64,000 nucleotides of DNA from Apium graveolens (taxonomy: Eukaryota; Streptophyta; Magnoliopsida; Apiales; Apiaceae). The stretch is from the NCBI RefSeq assembly GCF_009905375.1, contig NW_027417495.1, forward strand, positions 1-64,000. The letters are read 5' to 3'. Both the position numbers and the translations under genes were made by a program. A model generated the notes under the pieces. The model saw nothing but the letters and a program-made list of their open reading frames with translations, searched no databases and was not told where the DNA came from. Positions 19,966-32,375 of the stretch are shown piece after piece (within the stretch, counting starts at the first letter, position 1; each line of letters opens with the position of its first letter).

Positions 19966-22783
19966 TTATAAATACAATATGCAGGATAAAGGACTGGAAT
20001 TGCTTGCTCCGGTTACATCACTTGGTGGCTGCTTGCTTGTTCCAGTTGCATCACTTGGTGGCTGCTCACTTGGTGGTTGCAGCTTGCTCAACTCTTCAAT
20101 ATCAATCTGCAGCTCCAGATTCTTTTCCGCCAACTTGGACATCATCACCTTGATACTGTCATGAAGCTCTCGAACATTCCGATCCATTTTCCCTTCCATC
20201 TCCAGCTTAAGTTCATCCCTGATCTTTTTCATTCAAGCTTGCCAAGTATTGATGAGACGCACGTGTTGGGGAATTACCCTTTGACTCCTTTTTTCGAATA
20301 AGCCTCCCTACTAAATAAGAGCGGTTGTGTTCCTTTCCGGCACGAACTAATTCATTAGTAGTATCAATATTACCATCCTTGAGATTTTTCTTAACATTCT
20401 CCTACAAAAAGAAAAGTTAAAATAACAATATATAAAAAATGCAGCAAATATATACATCCTCCTGCAAAAAGAAAAGTTAAAACAATATTATATAAAAATG
20501 CAGCAAATATATTTAATTACGGAAAGATAACTTACAATCTTCTTTTCAACCACATCAGTAGGTAACTTATATTCTCGTTTGGCATCTCTTTTGCGTGTTT
20601 AAAGTAAACATCATACTTACTGTAATGATCCTTCTTGATGGAAGCTTTATACCCCCTAAACTGATCACACATTGTTGTCATTACATATTTATACCCCTCC
20701 TCGGAAATGATGTACTTGTCCTAAACACGAAACAAATCAAGTAAAATCAGGTAAGAACCTGATTCAAGAAATTCAAGAAAATCAAGTAAACTGATCCCAA
20801 TATTTTTCTGACGTGAAATGATGTACTTGTCCAATATTTGCATTTTCACTTGCAATTTAGTAGTTTCATTTTGATCAAAACAAAGTTAAATTATATGCTT
20901 AATTACCCTACTTAGTTTTCCAGGCAAGGATCCCTTTTCCTAAATAAAGTACTATGATTAATCTCGATTATTTAAATTTCAGTTTGAATTAATCATATTA
21001 GATGCTTAATTATGTTTTAAGAAGGTGGTTGAAAACTTTCACAATATATCAATCCTGCCAGAAATTATACGAAGAAATGCAAAACAAAAAAATTAATCTG
21101 AAAGTAAATAATGATAACAAGTAATTATCAGGAGATTATTTGAAAAGATGATATAATAATTTACCTTGACATATTGCCATAATATTTCTTTATCAGGAAC
21201 TTCCGACCACGTACGACATTTCAGAGAAACAAACTCCCTTACCGTTGTTCCCAAAAAATTACTAAACTCAAATAGCAAGAGATCATCATCTGATATTGGT
21301 TGGCCCAGCTTTGACAGCACGATCTCTCTCTTCTCACCTCGTGTATGGATATGCTTCATTTTTGACTTCCCTCGAGGCTTTTTGATTTTTTCTGCAGGTG
21401 CATCTGCTAAAAATTAAGAACACTATAAGCATACAATTAATTACCAAGGCGTATGAAATATGAGTGAAATGGAGAATATTACCCTGAGCTTGTTGAGACT
21501 GAAATATATCATAAAGGGACTCTATTTGACCCTCCATTTCAGCCTCCAGTTCAGCCTTCATTTCAGCCTCCTTTTCACGCTCACGTAATTCTAAATATCT
21601 CTCCATCGTACCAGGGCCGCGATTTTTTAGTTGCTTCAGCTTCTCCACAATAGGAACAATAGGAACTTCAGAAGCATCATTCTCCTAAAAAAGACATTAA
21701 TTACTAAGTTCAATTTTTTATTTTAGAAAAAAATAAAAAATTGAATATTGGTTTACCTCAGGCTCTACTGTGTTCACCGGTTTGTCACATGGAAGTGACA
21801 TTTTAGATGTCCGAGAACGTGTTTTTGGGCCATCAGTCTTAACCACAACCTTCTCAGCCTTTTTCTTACCCTAAACAAAATATATGTTAATATTATAATC
21901 GTAATTAAACATGATACTGATAATAAACATCATTTAATTCTGAATTATACCTTTGGCTTAACAATATGCTCTTCCTCATTATTTTCTCGGTCCAAATCCT
22001 TTTCTGGGCAGCGATATTCGCTTTTATCTTCATAACTCCGTATGTTGGGCCTTACACCTTTCTTTTTAATCAATTTTCCAGTCAACGGTTTTATCCCAAG
22101 TTCCTTTATTTTCTTCATATTTTCCTCGACATTTTTATTTCTTTGCATTTCATAAGCATTTAACGCATTGCCTCCATCAGGTCCTTCCCCAGCTCCTTCC
22201 CCCAAATTCTTGTTCGTATCAGGAATTTCAAATCTTTTCATATACTCTACCATTCCCATCAGGTCAGGCTTATCAGATTTCCTCTTTATCGCAACTACTT
22301 TTGAAACTTTGTCAGTAGATTATGTTTTCTTCCAGGACTTATTCATTTTCCTGGTCTTCTCTTCATTGATATCCTTTAATGTCACAAACTGACGCATTTT
22401 AGGATTATCCTCTTTCGGATTAACGGGGCTTCTTTTGGGCCTTACAATGACATGAGGCTGCATTTGACGCATTACCGACACATTTTTATGGACATCGCAG
22501 TCGATAAATAATCCAGTTCAGAAGCCTCGCTTTTGAAAGTATACTCATTTAAGGCAGCGTCATCAATAATCAATTCCCAACCATCGCTGTTTTCCTCTTT
22601 TTGCACATAAATTCCTCCAATTTCCTTATAGCCAAGTTGGTTGACCCACTCCATCAGTTCGGAATATGAGAAGACATCAAGCTCGAAGTCCTTCACTGTA
22701 TTTATTGTTCCTCCAACATATTTGTTTTTGTGGAACTCACCCTTATGATGCAAATTGAAGGTCATAAAGTCACCTTCCATCAT
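19966..22783 (-). pseudogene. CACTA-A TNPA-like gene (Transposase_24 type)
   Basis: The N-terminus, MMEGDFMTFNLHHKGEF with KYVGGTINTVKDFELD and ELMEWVNQLGY, resembles the PB1-like domain found at the start of many plant transposon proteins. Further exons give a basic region (22259-21945), a Glu-rich coiled coil (21648-21480) and a Transposase_24-like block (21359-21170: RGEKREIVLSKLGQPI...FSNFLGTTVREFV...WSEVP). More pieces at 20720-20280 (DQFRGYKASIKKDHYSKY, MWLKRRL, AGKEHNRS) fit the same family, ending at 19966 after a Pro/Ser-rich tail. Breaks: a one-base frameshift near 22500 and a stop near 22320. Splice-like AG/GT sites separate most pieces. Confidence 0.72.
20401..20517. repeat. 58-bp tandem duplication in a TNPA intron
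   Basis: CTACAAAAAGAAAAGTTAAA...GCAGCAAATATAT is present at 20401 and again at 20460 with a few changes. It lies between two exons of the TNPA-like gene. Confidence 0.8.
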
Positions 22784-23117
22784 GCAATTATAAATTCCAA
22801 AAATGATTAGTTTAATGCACACACTAAATGTGTAATCTAATTGACTTAAAAAAAATAGGGACGAATAAAATTAAACAAAATAGTAAAACAAGGAGCAAGA
22901 CCATTGTACAATCAAACTTATTAAATTAAACAAAATATTAAACAAAGAGCAAGAAAATTAAATAACAATCGGAATCAAGCACAATTCTTAAATTAAACAA
23001 AAATAAATGTCATCCATTGCAAAAACAGGGAAAAAATCCATTTAAATCCAAGCACAATCTAGAATAAACAATTCTGGTAAAAAACCCTAAATTTTACAAG
23101 CTAATATATGTTAATTT

Positions 23118-26100
23118 TCACTTCTGGAATTCTCCAATCAAAATTTGTTTTGTCGGGACATCATCCCTCAACCAGCTCGCTTCATCATCTTGGTTTTCAA
23201 CAACTGGAAACCTCCTATCATGTGCAAACTGCCCATTTATGTCATCTTCACTTGGAGTATTCTCGGCGTGTGAATCATCAAAGTGTGTTGGCAGCTTCTT
23301 AATAGGATAATAAATATGATTTTCAGCAGGATCTTGAATGTAAAACACTTGATGGACTTGTGTTGACATGACAAAAGGGTCATTTTTTTGGCAAGGCCTG
23401 TTAAAGTTTACTCGGGTAAAACCTAAATGATCTTTCTCATCAGCATACCATGTACACCTAAACAAAACCATATTAAAACAGCCCCAGTAGTCAACCTCGA
23501 TTATTTTCTCAATCGAACCATAATAAGTAATCTCCCCGGTTGTTGGTTTTTGGTCCTTTACACTAGCGAAACTGGTGGTTAAGGCTGTTAGATAAACACC
23601 GCTATTTTCTATTATGCACTTCTTATCTCTACTTTTCATATGGAACCTATACCCATTTACTGTATATCCTCTGAACCGTCTAGCAACTCGTTTAGGACCT
23701 ATCTCCAACGACGCAATTTCCCTCAAAACATTCAGTTTTTTTTCCAATTTCAGTCTTGAACCACTCGCATACTTCATCTGTGTGTGTTCTTGCTCTTTTG
23801 TACATGTTCAACTTTGTATTTACGTCAAATAACGAATGATGTTGCCTACAATATATAAATATGCAGTATATTAAACAATTTAAATTATGTTAGTAATAAA
23901 TACTTAAATTAACATAATTAAACTAGGATTCTAGGACTTACTCAATTAGCGCCTCTACTTTCTTATCATCATAGTTAAACAATATGTACCGATAAGCCGC
24001 AGTCCACACATCATCAGGTAACTGATAAGCTTTCCCTTTCTGGTTCCTCCCAGAAAGAATTGGATATCCACTAGTTTCATGAATTCTGGTTCCTAACTCA
24101 TTCACTGAACTGATCTCGTTATCGCCTAGAAATCTTGCACAAAATGTTACACATTCATATGCCAAGTATCCTTCCGCTATTGACCCTTATGGCTGACTCT
24201 TATTATGAACATATCATTTTAATTTACCCAGGTACCTCTCAATTGAGTACATCCATCTCTGGTGGACTGGACCACCAAGTTCAATTTTATTACATAAATG
24301 AACTGGTAAATGCACCATGATGTCGAAGAAGGTAGGTGGGAAATTAATTTCAAGTCGGCATAATATTTCAATAATTTCCTTTTGTAGCTTCTTTACATCA
24401 TCCACCTCAATTACCTTGGAACATATACCTCTAAAAAACTCACCAAGTCTTATTAATGGAATCGGAACTTCAGGCTTCATTGATTTGTAACAAGTATTGC
24501 ATAATAATGTGTGCATCATGACTCTTGTACCCGACAACTTTCCTATCTTGGACACATTTGATAATATTGGAAGGGAAACCGTGTGGGAATTTCAGATTTT
24601 CCAAAACTGAACAAAATATGTTTTTTTCTTTATTTGTCATGTCGAAGTTTGCAGCCATGATTTCAAGGTACTTCCCATCAGTAGAGGTGGTCGGGTGCAG
24701 GATCTTCCTTTTACCCATTTCTTGCAAATCTAATCGAGCATTTACATGATCTTTTGTCTTACCACTGAATTTTCACTCCAATAAGGTAACTGAAAAAATA
24801 TCGATTTCTTATTCCAAGGATTAACGTCACAACTGACTTTCCGTTTCCCCTTCAGCTTACCAAAAGTATTCTGGTAACCATCCAACAGCCTCTTGATCAT
24901 TCTTCCTGATAAAACTGCAGGGGCCTGCCCAACCTCAACTTGGCCATAAATCTTTTTTTATCTGATCTCCACTTATGATTGGAATCTAGGAATCGTCGAT
25001 GATTCATATAACACACCTTCCTACTATGTTTCAAATAAGTTGACGATGTCTCGTAGTTGCATATAGGGCAAGCCAGATATCCTTTAGTACTTCATCCCGA
25101 TAACATTGCGTAACCGGGGAAGTCGCTTATTGTCCACAATACACTTGCCCTTAATACAAAATTCTGATTCGTCGCTGCATCAAAAGTGGTTACACCTACA
25201 TCCCACAACTCTTTCCGCTCCTCCACCAAAGGTTGCAAATAGACGTCAATACTATTTCCGGGATTAGTTGGACCTGGTATAAGTGTGGACATAATTAAAT
25301 TCTCCGGTTTCATATTTAGCCAGGGAGGTAAGTTGTAGTTCACCACAACAAATGGCCAGGTTCTATGTTGCCACTCATTATACCAAATGGATTGAATCCA
25401 TCAGAAGCTATACCTAATCTAATGTTTTGATTTTCGGATGAAAATGTTGGATATTTGGCATCTATTGTCTTCCAAGCTATACCATCAGCCCGGTGCCGTA
25501 ACATTCCGTCCTTCTTTCGATCCACTACATGCCAATTCATTAATTTTGTGAACTCTTTACACATATACATCCTCTGAAGCCTTGGTTTTAAAGGAAAATA
25601 TCTCATGACTTTTGCCGGTATTTGGTCCTTCTTATGTTCTTCTTCCGTATCCCTCCACCTAGAGACACCACAAGTATTGCATGACACTTCATTCTGATTT
25701 TTACCACAATATAACATGTAGTCATTAGGACATGCATGTATTTTTTGGTAGTCAAGTCTTAAATCCCTAATTATATTTTTAGCGAAATTGAATGAAGTAG
25801 GTATCTCAATATCAGGAAATGCCTCCTTTAATAACTGTAATAATTCACCAAATGCAGTTTGCGTCACCCCATTAAGACACTTCCAGTGGTACAACCTAAT
25901 AAGAAAACTTAATCTAGAAATTTTTTTGGAACCAGGATACAAGGGCCGTTTCCCGTCTTCGACAAGGCGATAAAATTTCCTAGCATCTGAATTAGGTTCC
26001 CTATTGGTGTAAGTAAGGTTCAACATCTGATTATGATTATCTTCAAACCCTATATTTATTTCGCAATCCCTCACATCAGTATCGCCCAAATTTGAGACAT

Positions 26101-26326
26101 CGTATATCCATTTTACAACATCCAGGGAATGACCCTTACAAACAAGGTGATTAAAGACATCATCTGGAGCCCACCACATCTTACTGTTAAAATTACCACA
26201 AGGACACTTCAATTCAGCGCCGACTGCATATTTAGCCATCACATTTTTGACAAAATTTTTGACCCCATTAATATACTCGTCACTTGATCTTGGTAGATTT
26301 ATCCAGATTTCCTCTGCCTCACTCAT
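23118..26326 (-). pseudogene. CACTA-A transposase (TNPD, Transposase_21 type)
   Basis: Start ATG at 26326. Residues about 1-75 are a transposase-associated domain (PCGNFN, HLVCKGH). The Transposase_21 core follows, with PNDYMLYCGKN, CNTCGVSRW, WHVVDRKKDGMLRHRADG and DGFNPFGIMS. A frameshift near 25345 moves to the frame with NYNLPPWLNMK. TGA near 25095 then replaces the usual Trp in LSGW-TKG. Then CPICNYETSSTYLKHSRK, a damaged stretch (25000-24730), a DUF4218-like region (24727-24214: KSHDAHIIMQYLL, CRLEINFPPTFFDIMVHL, GGPVHQRWMYSIER), a linking exon (24165-23938) and DUF4216 (23777-23118: YTVNGYRFHMKSRDKK, ENSGVYL, ITYYGSIEKIIEVDY). Domain order is normal for CACTA; the frame is broken several times. 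Confidence 0.88.
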
Positions 26327-26934
26327 TACTACAGGTGAAACATTTACTATCTTTAGTTGTTAATTCTATATGTAACAAACATATATACACATATAAATAT
26401 ATTTACACTTACCTATGTTATATTATCTAATCATAACAAAGTAATAAATCATTCATAATAATTATATCTCTAATTATTTATGAATAAATATCCATAATCT
26501 GCAAAAATAATATTAACTAAAATTCTTGTCCGAATAGACTAAGTCGTATGTTCAGCTAATATCGTTTCTTAATTAAACTAGGTTAAGTATATAATGTATA
26601 TAATATACTAAAATTTTAATAGTCAAGCTCTGTCCGTATAAATAAACAGAATATACGACATCAGATTAAACACTTTAATCAAATTTTAAAACACAACACA
26701 AAATATCAAACATCATTAACACAAATGGAAAAAATATATATCATAATCCCAATAAATTGCAAAATACATAAAAAGAGAAGAAAGAGTACTATATGTTCTA
26801 TACTATATAAAACAGGGCACACATGTACAAAAAACAGAAAAATGAAAAACATAATCCCCAAAAAATAGGGCACACGTGTAACCCCAAAATTAATAAATCC
26901 CCCAAGAATAAACATGGCACACAACAATTAAAAT

Positions 26935-27100
26935 CCCCAAAAATTAGGGTTTAAATCCCCTCCCAAAATTAACAAATTAAAACCCCCCAAAAATTAGGGT
27001 TTAAACCCCCTGCCAAAATTAACAAATCAAAAACCCCCAAAGATTAGGGTTTGTAAACAAATTATAAAAACCCCAAAAATTAGGGTTTATTAACAAATTA
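26935..27100. promoter_or_regulatory. Telo-box repeat cluster upstream of TNPD
   Basis: Four to five imperfect tandem units of about 55 bases, each with ATTAGGGTTTA (the reverse complement contains the AAACCCTAA telo box), occur at about 26944, 26993, 27044 and 27077. They lie in the presumed promoter or leader of the transposase gene, whose ATG is at 26326. Telo boxes in plant promoters are bound by TRB-type proteins; a role here is inferred. Confidence 0.6.
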
Positions 27101-27600
27101 AAATTAAGATTTGCACCTTTAATTAGAGAGGAAGAGCTGCGAAACAGAGAACAAACGGAGACTCGGAGCTTTCAAACGGAAAGAGGAAGAGCTTCTACGA
27201 ACAAACGGCGACCCAGAGCTTCGATGGCGAGAGTAAGTGTTTACATGCAGAGCTTCGATGGAAAGAGGTTGAACGGAGAGGTTGCGAGTGTTTATGAGAG
27301 AGGAAGAGCTTTGATGGCGAGAGGAAGAGTTGAACGGAGAGGTTGAACGGAGTGATTTGTGAGTGAGAGAGTGTTTATGAGTGAGAGAGTGTGTGAGAGT
27401 TTGTGTTTATGAATTTTAGGATAATGATTTTGTGAGAGTGTTCGAGCAGGAGTTTTTGTTTGTTCTGAGTAAACAACGTCGTTCTGTCATAAAACGATGT
27501 CGTTTTGTCATAAAACAACGTCATTTTATCACTAACTGAGCGGGTCATTTTTATTTTGTTTAGCGGGATTGCTATTTTTGTGATGGCGGGCATTTTGCCC
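27100..27600 (-). other. GC-richer 5' region of CACTA-A with short repeats
   Basis: Between 27130 and 27350 AGAGCTTCGATGGCGAGAG- and GAACGGAGAGGTT-like words recur. Between 27473 and 27535 there are three head-to-tail units of about 20 bases built on AAAACGATGTCGTTTTGTCAT. No gene is seen. The region lies between the subterminal repeats and the telo-box cluster and is probably promoter. Confidence 0.55.
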
Positions 27601-27604
27601 AACT

Positions 27605-27780
27605 TTTTTTATACAATTTTTCATTTGTCTAAGGCAACGTCACTAAAGATGTTGGCATAGAGAATCTAAGGCAACATAATTGGCAACATTCGACTATGTT
27701 GTTGCCATATATCTCCTTTATTCGATTATACTGATGTAATGCAACATTTTTCGTGGCAACATCACTTTTGCGTGTTAGTA
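27605..27780. repeat. CACTA-A right subterminal repeats
   Basis: GGCAAC/GTTGCC words recur at about 27634, 27669, 27679, 27700, 27741 and 27755 in both directions, mirroring the left subterminal region and ending at the terminal repeat. Confidence 0.7.
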
Positions 27781-27801
27781 AAGACCATTTATGTGGTAGT
27801 G

Positions 27802-28461
27802 ACTGGAGATGGATAATTTGTACCCATGTCCACAACAAGCTCTGGTTCAACTTCTTCATCAATTAACTTGCATGACTTCTTTATTTTCTTGGCAAGACCT
27901 TTCTTGGCTCTCTGAAAAATGCATATCAAAAGAGTAAGAAATAAAGATACAAATAAACACATACTTCTACTAGACATATTGCAACAACCCTTCTAACCTT
28001 TGGAGCAGAAAAAACATGGTTAAGGCTATTGTTTCCCACAACTATGAGGTCTTTTGGCCATGCAATAAAAGTTCCCATGGCTTCTTATACAAAAACAATT
28101 TCATCGCCAATGGGGAAGGGAATCTTTGTGTTGCCTTGAATGACTTGAGTGATTGACACTCTTGCATTTGCTTCTCCAAGTTTGACTCCATGGATAGTCT
28201 GTTCAAGTCCATCAAGAACAGGGACTTCATCCATCTTTGCAAGAGCAACAATATTGCTCAATGATCCTATGGCCAATTTGCAGTCAGAACTACCTGAACC
28301 ATCCACTTTCACTTTCTCACATACATTGTTTTCAACGACATACACACCATTTTCATCCTCAACAGCAACCTTCTTGTCATCCTCACCATCCACCTTCTTA
28401 TCATCATCACCACCCACCTTCTTATCATCCTGATCAGCCACCATGTAATCATCTTCACCAG
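27802..28461 (-). pseudogene. CACTA-C second gene, middle exons
   Basis: Continuing from 32376, the frame reads GEDDYMVADQDDKK and an Asp/Lys repeat. It then reads CKLAIGSLSNIVALAKM, IHGVKLGEANARVSI, IPFPIGDEIVFV, a TAA, and EAMGTFIAWPKDLI. This is the DUF8039-like pattern of CACTA second genes (C-La...NiVA...P-P...WP). A donor at 27998/27997 (AAG|GTTAGA), an intron, and an acceptor at 27912 lead to an exon RAKKGLAKKIKKSCK...DMGTNYPSP that ends at the CACTA-A insertion. The TAA near 28085 is the only stop in this piece. Confidence 0.7.
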
Positions 28462-29379
28462 CACTACAAGAAAATCAGGGTATTTTCGACCAACTAAAAA
28501 CGACTGCGGCTAAATTCTACCTTATTTGGTCGATTTTAAGGGACACGGGTAAATTCAACCATTTACGGTCGAATTAAGGAGCAGTCATTTTTAATCGGTC
28601 GAATTTAGCAGCTAAATTCATCCGATTTTTATTCGGTCGAATTTAGCAGTTAAATTCGACTGACTTGTTTTACGGTCGAATTTAGTAATTTGCCAAAAAA
28701 GGGGGGAAATTTCCCACCAATAACTTGAATTTTGAAAAAATAAATTCGACCATTTTTGGTCGAATTTAGTAAATGGGTTGGGCGGGAAATTTCCCGCTTT
28801 TTTTATAAAATGAATGGAAATAACAAATTTGCCGTTAAAGAAAATGCACCAAAAGTTTTTTACTAAATTCCACCAAAAATGGTAGAATTTAGGAAAAAGC
28901 AACCGAAATCGGTTGAAATTTTCAATTTTTTTTAAAAAAAATTGTTTTTGTTTTTTAAATGGTTAGTACATATCATGTAAACAAAAAAATTAAATTAAAG
29001 GACACTTTCATTATTTAAAAAAATTATTTAGGAATATATATATATATACATATATACATATAATATAAGTATGTTGAATTTCTATTTGTATTATATTTGA
29101 TAAAAATTTTAAAAAATATTAATTAGTTAAAACAAATACAAAAAAAATTGATATATCAAGAAGACATATGCTTAAATATAAATTTACAGAACACCCTATC
29201 ATGGCGATAAAAAAAACTTCTAATTAAATAATTATGAAGAACAAGTTTTCATAATTAAACATGAAATTTATGGTATGAATTAGGGTTATAATATTTATTT
29301 TTAATTTTTTTAAGTGAATCAACCATAGGAATGAGAAGATTGTCAAAAATAAAGAGTGTACATAAAAAATAATTTACTT

Positions 29380-30137
29380 ATATATTAAACATTAGTAAGA
29401 AATACTGGTCAAACGATTGGCTGTTAAAATATCAAATTAAAAACATTTATTTTTTTCTAAAAAATCTGTCATACCACTAAATTATATGGATCTTAAAATC
29501 CATATGGTTGAATTATTCAGAAATATTAACATCAATATGGGAGTAAACACTAGTTGGAAGTATTATTCAAACTATTTGTTGATTATTAACATAACAAAAA
29601 AAATAAATTATTTTTTCTGAAATTTTTGTCATATCACCAGAATATTTCAATCTTGACATCTGTACGGTTGGATCATTTATAAATATTTTAATGAAAATAA
29701 AACATGAATATGAGACTAAACTGTAGTAAGAAGTACTAGTCAAACTACTGTTTAACTGTTACAATAGCAAACCAAATCAATTTTTTTCCTAAAATATATA
29801 GATTTTGACATCCATACAGTTGGATCATTCATAAATATTTTTAAAAAAACTGAAATATCAATATAGGATTAAAAACTAGTAAGAAATACTAGTCAAACTA
29901 CTGGTTGACTATTAAAATAACAAACTAAAAAATTATATTTTCTAAAAAGTTTGTAATATCATTAAAATATATAGATCTTAATATTCATATAGTTGAATTA
30001 TTCTTATATATTTTTAAAAAAATTGAAACATCAATACGAAACTAAACACTAGTTAGAAATACTATTCAAACTATTGGTTGATTGTTAAAATAAGAACCAA
30101 AATCAATATATTTTTTTCTGAAACTTTTTCCACAACA

Positions 30138-30176
<39 letters not shown>

Positions 30177-30880
30177 TGACATCCGTACAGTTGGATTATT
30201 CATATATATTTTAAAAAAAATTGAAACATGAATACTGGACTAAACAATAGTTAGAAGTACTATTCAAACTATTGGTTGATTGTTAAAATAACAAGCAAAA
30301 GTAATTTATTTTTTCTAAAACTTTTGTCACATCACCAAAATATATATATCTTGACATTAGTATGGTTGGATAATTTATAATAATTTTTTTAAAAATCGAA
30401 ACATCAATATAAGATTAAACACTAGGTAGAAATACTGGTGAGACTACTTGTTAACTGTTAAAATAGCAAACTAGATAAATTTATTTTTTTATAAAATTTT
30501 TATGATATCATTAATATATATAGATCTTAACACCGTACGGTTGGATTATTCATATATATTTTTTAAAAAAATTGAAACATGAATATGAGACTAAACACTT
30601 GTTAGAAGTAATATTCAAACTATTAGTTGATTGTTAAAATAAAAGACAAAATCAATTTATTTTATTTCTAAAAATTTGTCATAACCAAAATATATAGATC
30701 TTGACATCCGTATATTTAGATCATTCATATATATATTTTAAAAAAAAATTGAAATATCAATATATTGTTAGACACTAGTAATAAATGACGATTAAACTAC
30801 TGGTTGACTGTTAAAATATAAAATTAAATATTTTTTTAATATTTTGTCATATTACAAAAATATATATTTAAATTAAGATT
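29380..30880 (+). repeat. Satellite-like array inside CACTA-B (about 172-bp unit)
   Basis: Eight or nine diverged head-to-tail units, each with a GACATCCGTACGGTTGGAT-like core (near 29655, 29815, 30178, 30352, 30527 and 30698), then ACTAAACACTAGTTAGAAGTACT, then TTGGTTGATTGTTAAAATA. Spacing ranges from about 160 to 203 bases, averaging roughly 172. Units differ by many substitutions, so the array is old. Confidence 0.8.
30141..30174. repeat. (AT)n microsatellite
   Basis: An unbroken run of 17 AT dinucleotides lies inside one satellite unit of CACTA-B, explaining the longer spacing there. Confidence 0.95.
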
Positions 30881-32375
30881 GTATGTGGATAATCAATCTA
30901 TTTAAATATTAAAATTTTAAATATTTTAACAAATATACGTGTCATATGCATTAAATACTACAATAGTTGTTCAATTTAGTTACTAAATTCTATCAAAATT
31001 GGTCAAATTTAGGTGCTAAATTCGACCAAAATTAGTCAAATTTAACTCCTAAATTCGACCAAAAATGGTGGAATTTACCTGTGCTTTATTTTCTACTAAA
31101 TCTGGTTAAAAATAGTAAATTTTACCATTATTGGTCGAATTTGGCACTTTTTAGAATTGCCATTTGTCACGCTTCTATTGGCTGAGAAGAAAGCACATGG
31201 ATTGCCAACTTGAATTAATCGTGATCATTCATTTATTTCTCCCTCCTTTCATCCCAACCATTCAATTTTTCACCCTCATCTCTTTCTCTTTATATTCCCC
31301 ATTCAATTTCATTCCCTTATAAAAAATTACACTCATACTTAACCTTACTCTCTAACTACATACACACTCATCCACATTTTGTATATTCTAAATAATATAT
31401 ATACACACACACACACACACATCTCTCATACTAAATCTCCTCTAATTATATTTCTCCAAATGGCAAATTAATTTAAACCAATTCCGGTGAATTCATTCGA
31501 TTCACACCAATTCCGGCGAGTTCACCATTTCACAACAATTCCGGCGAATTCAACTCCATCACCTCCGACGAGAGTTTATGCCATCACCTCCAGTAAATTC
31601 ATTTCCAAAAACTTATAAGTAAAATAAGACTTGTATTAATTTGTTAATGTATATGAACCAATTTAAGTTTATTTTTATTTTTTTCATATTTATTTATCAT
31701 TTGGGTGAGTTAATTTTATAATATTTAATTTTCAGTATGTTATTAAAGGATATAAATTATTGTATTTTAAAATCTATATTACATATTTATGTAATTTTAA
31801 TATTAGTAAATAAAAATTACTATTGTGTCCGTTAATATTTTATAATATTACATTACGGAAAATCTAGTAAAAAATTCCAAAAAACAAAATTGAGCAACAA
31901 AATGCATTCTACTGCATTTTGCTGCTGTTTTTAAAAAATCTGGCGCATACTAAATTTTACCAAATTTGGTCGAATTTAGCAAACTTATTTCGACCAGATT
32001 TGGTCGAATTTAGAAAACTTATTACGACAAGATTTGGTCGAATTTAGTGTAGTAATTTCGACCAGATTTGGTTGAATTTAGTATTGTGGACGGGATTTTT
32101 GAATTTTTATGAAATTTTGTCAAAAAAATATGGGGTGAGTTTTTGCAACCAATTTCGATTGAATTTAGTTGGTCGAATTTAGTTGGTCGAATTTATTCGG
32201 TCGAATTTACTACGGTCGAATTTAGCTAAATTCGATCGCACCCCTTATTTTCGACTAGCCTTTGTTCGACCAACAACTGGTTAGTCAGAAATAGCTATTT
32301 TCGACCAAAATCGGTCAAATTTAGCTAAATTCGATCAAAAAAATTTGGTCAAATTTAGCCGAATTTTTTGTAGTG

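Larger units (their letters stand above)
19225..27801 (-). mobile_element. CACTA-A, 8.6-kb transposon with both genes
   Basis: Terminal inverted repeats CACTACCACATAAATGG match perfectly at 19225 and at 27801 (reverse complement). Subterminal regions are full of GGCAACA/TGTTGCC words, as expected for binding sites of a TNPA-type protein. Two minus-strand genes fill the middle: TNPD-like 26326-23118, then TNPA-like 22783-19966. The flanking triplets are AAT (left) and ACT (right), so a 3-bp target duplication would need one later mutation. It is inserted in an exon of CACTA-C. Both genes have frame breaks, so the copy is probably not autonomous now. Confidence 0.9.
28462..32375. mobile_element. 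CACTA-B, non-coding 3.9-kb transposon
   Basis: It starts CACTACAAGAAAAT at 28462 and ends ...TTTTTTGTAGTG at 32375, flanked on both sides by CAG, a perfect 3-bp target duplication. Both ends carry many TGGTCGAATTTAG/CTAAATTCGACC words (28540-28760 and 31000-32340), which are its subterminal repeats. No transposase or long frame is visible. The centre is a tandem array (29380-30880), followed by a CT-rich, leader-like stretch (31200-31620) with repeated TTCCGGCGAATTCA words and a (CA)n tract near 31403-31422. Its insertion split a CACTA-C exon. Confidence 0.88.

Noticed and set aside
30141..30174. AT run as a replication origin or attachment site
   Set aside because: An ordinary microsatellite inside a satellite unit.
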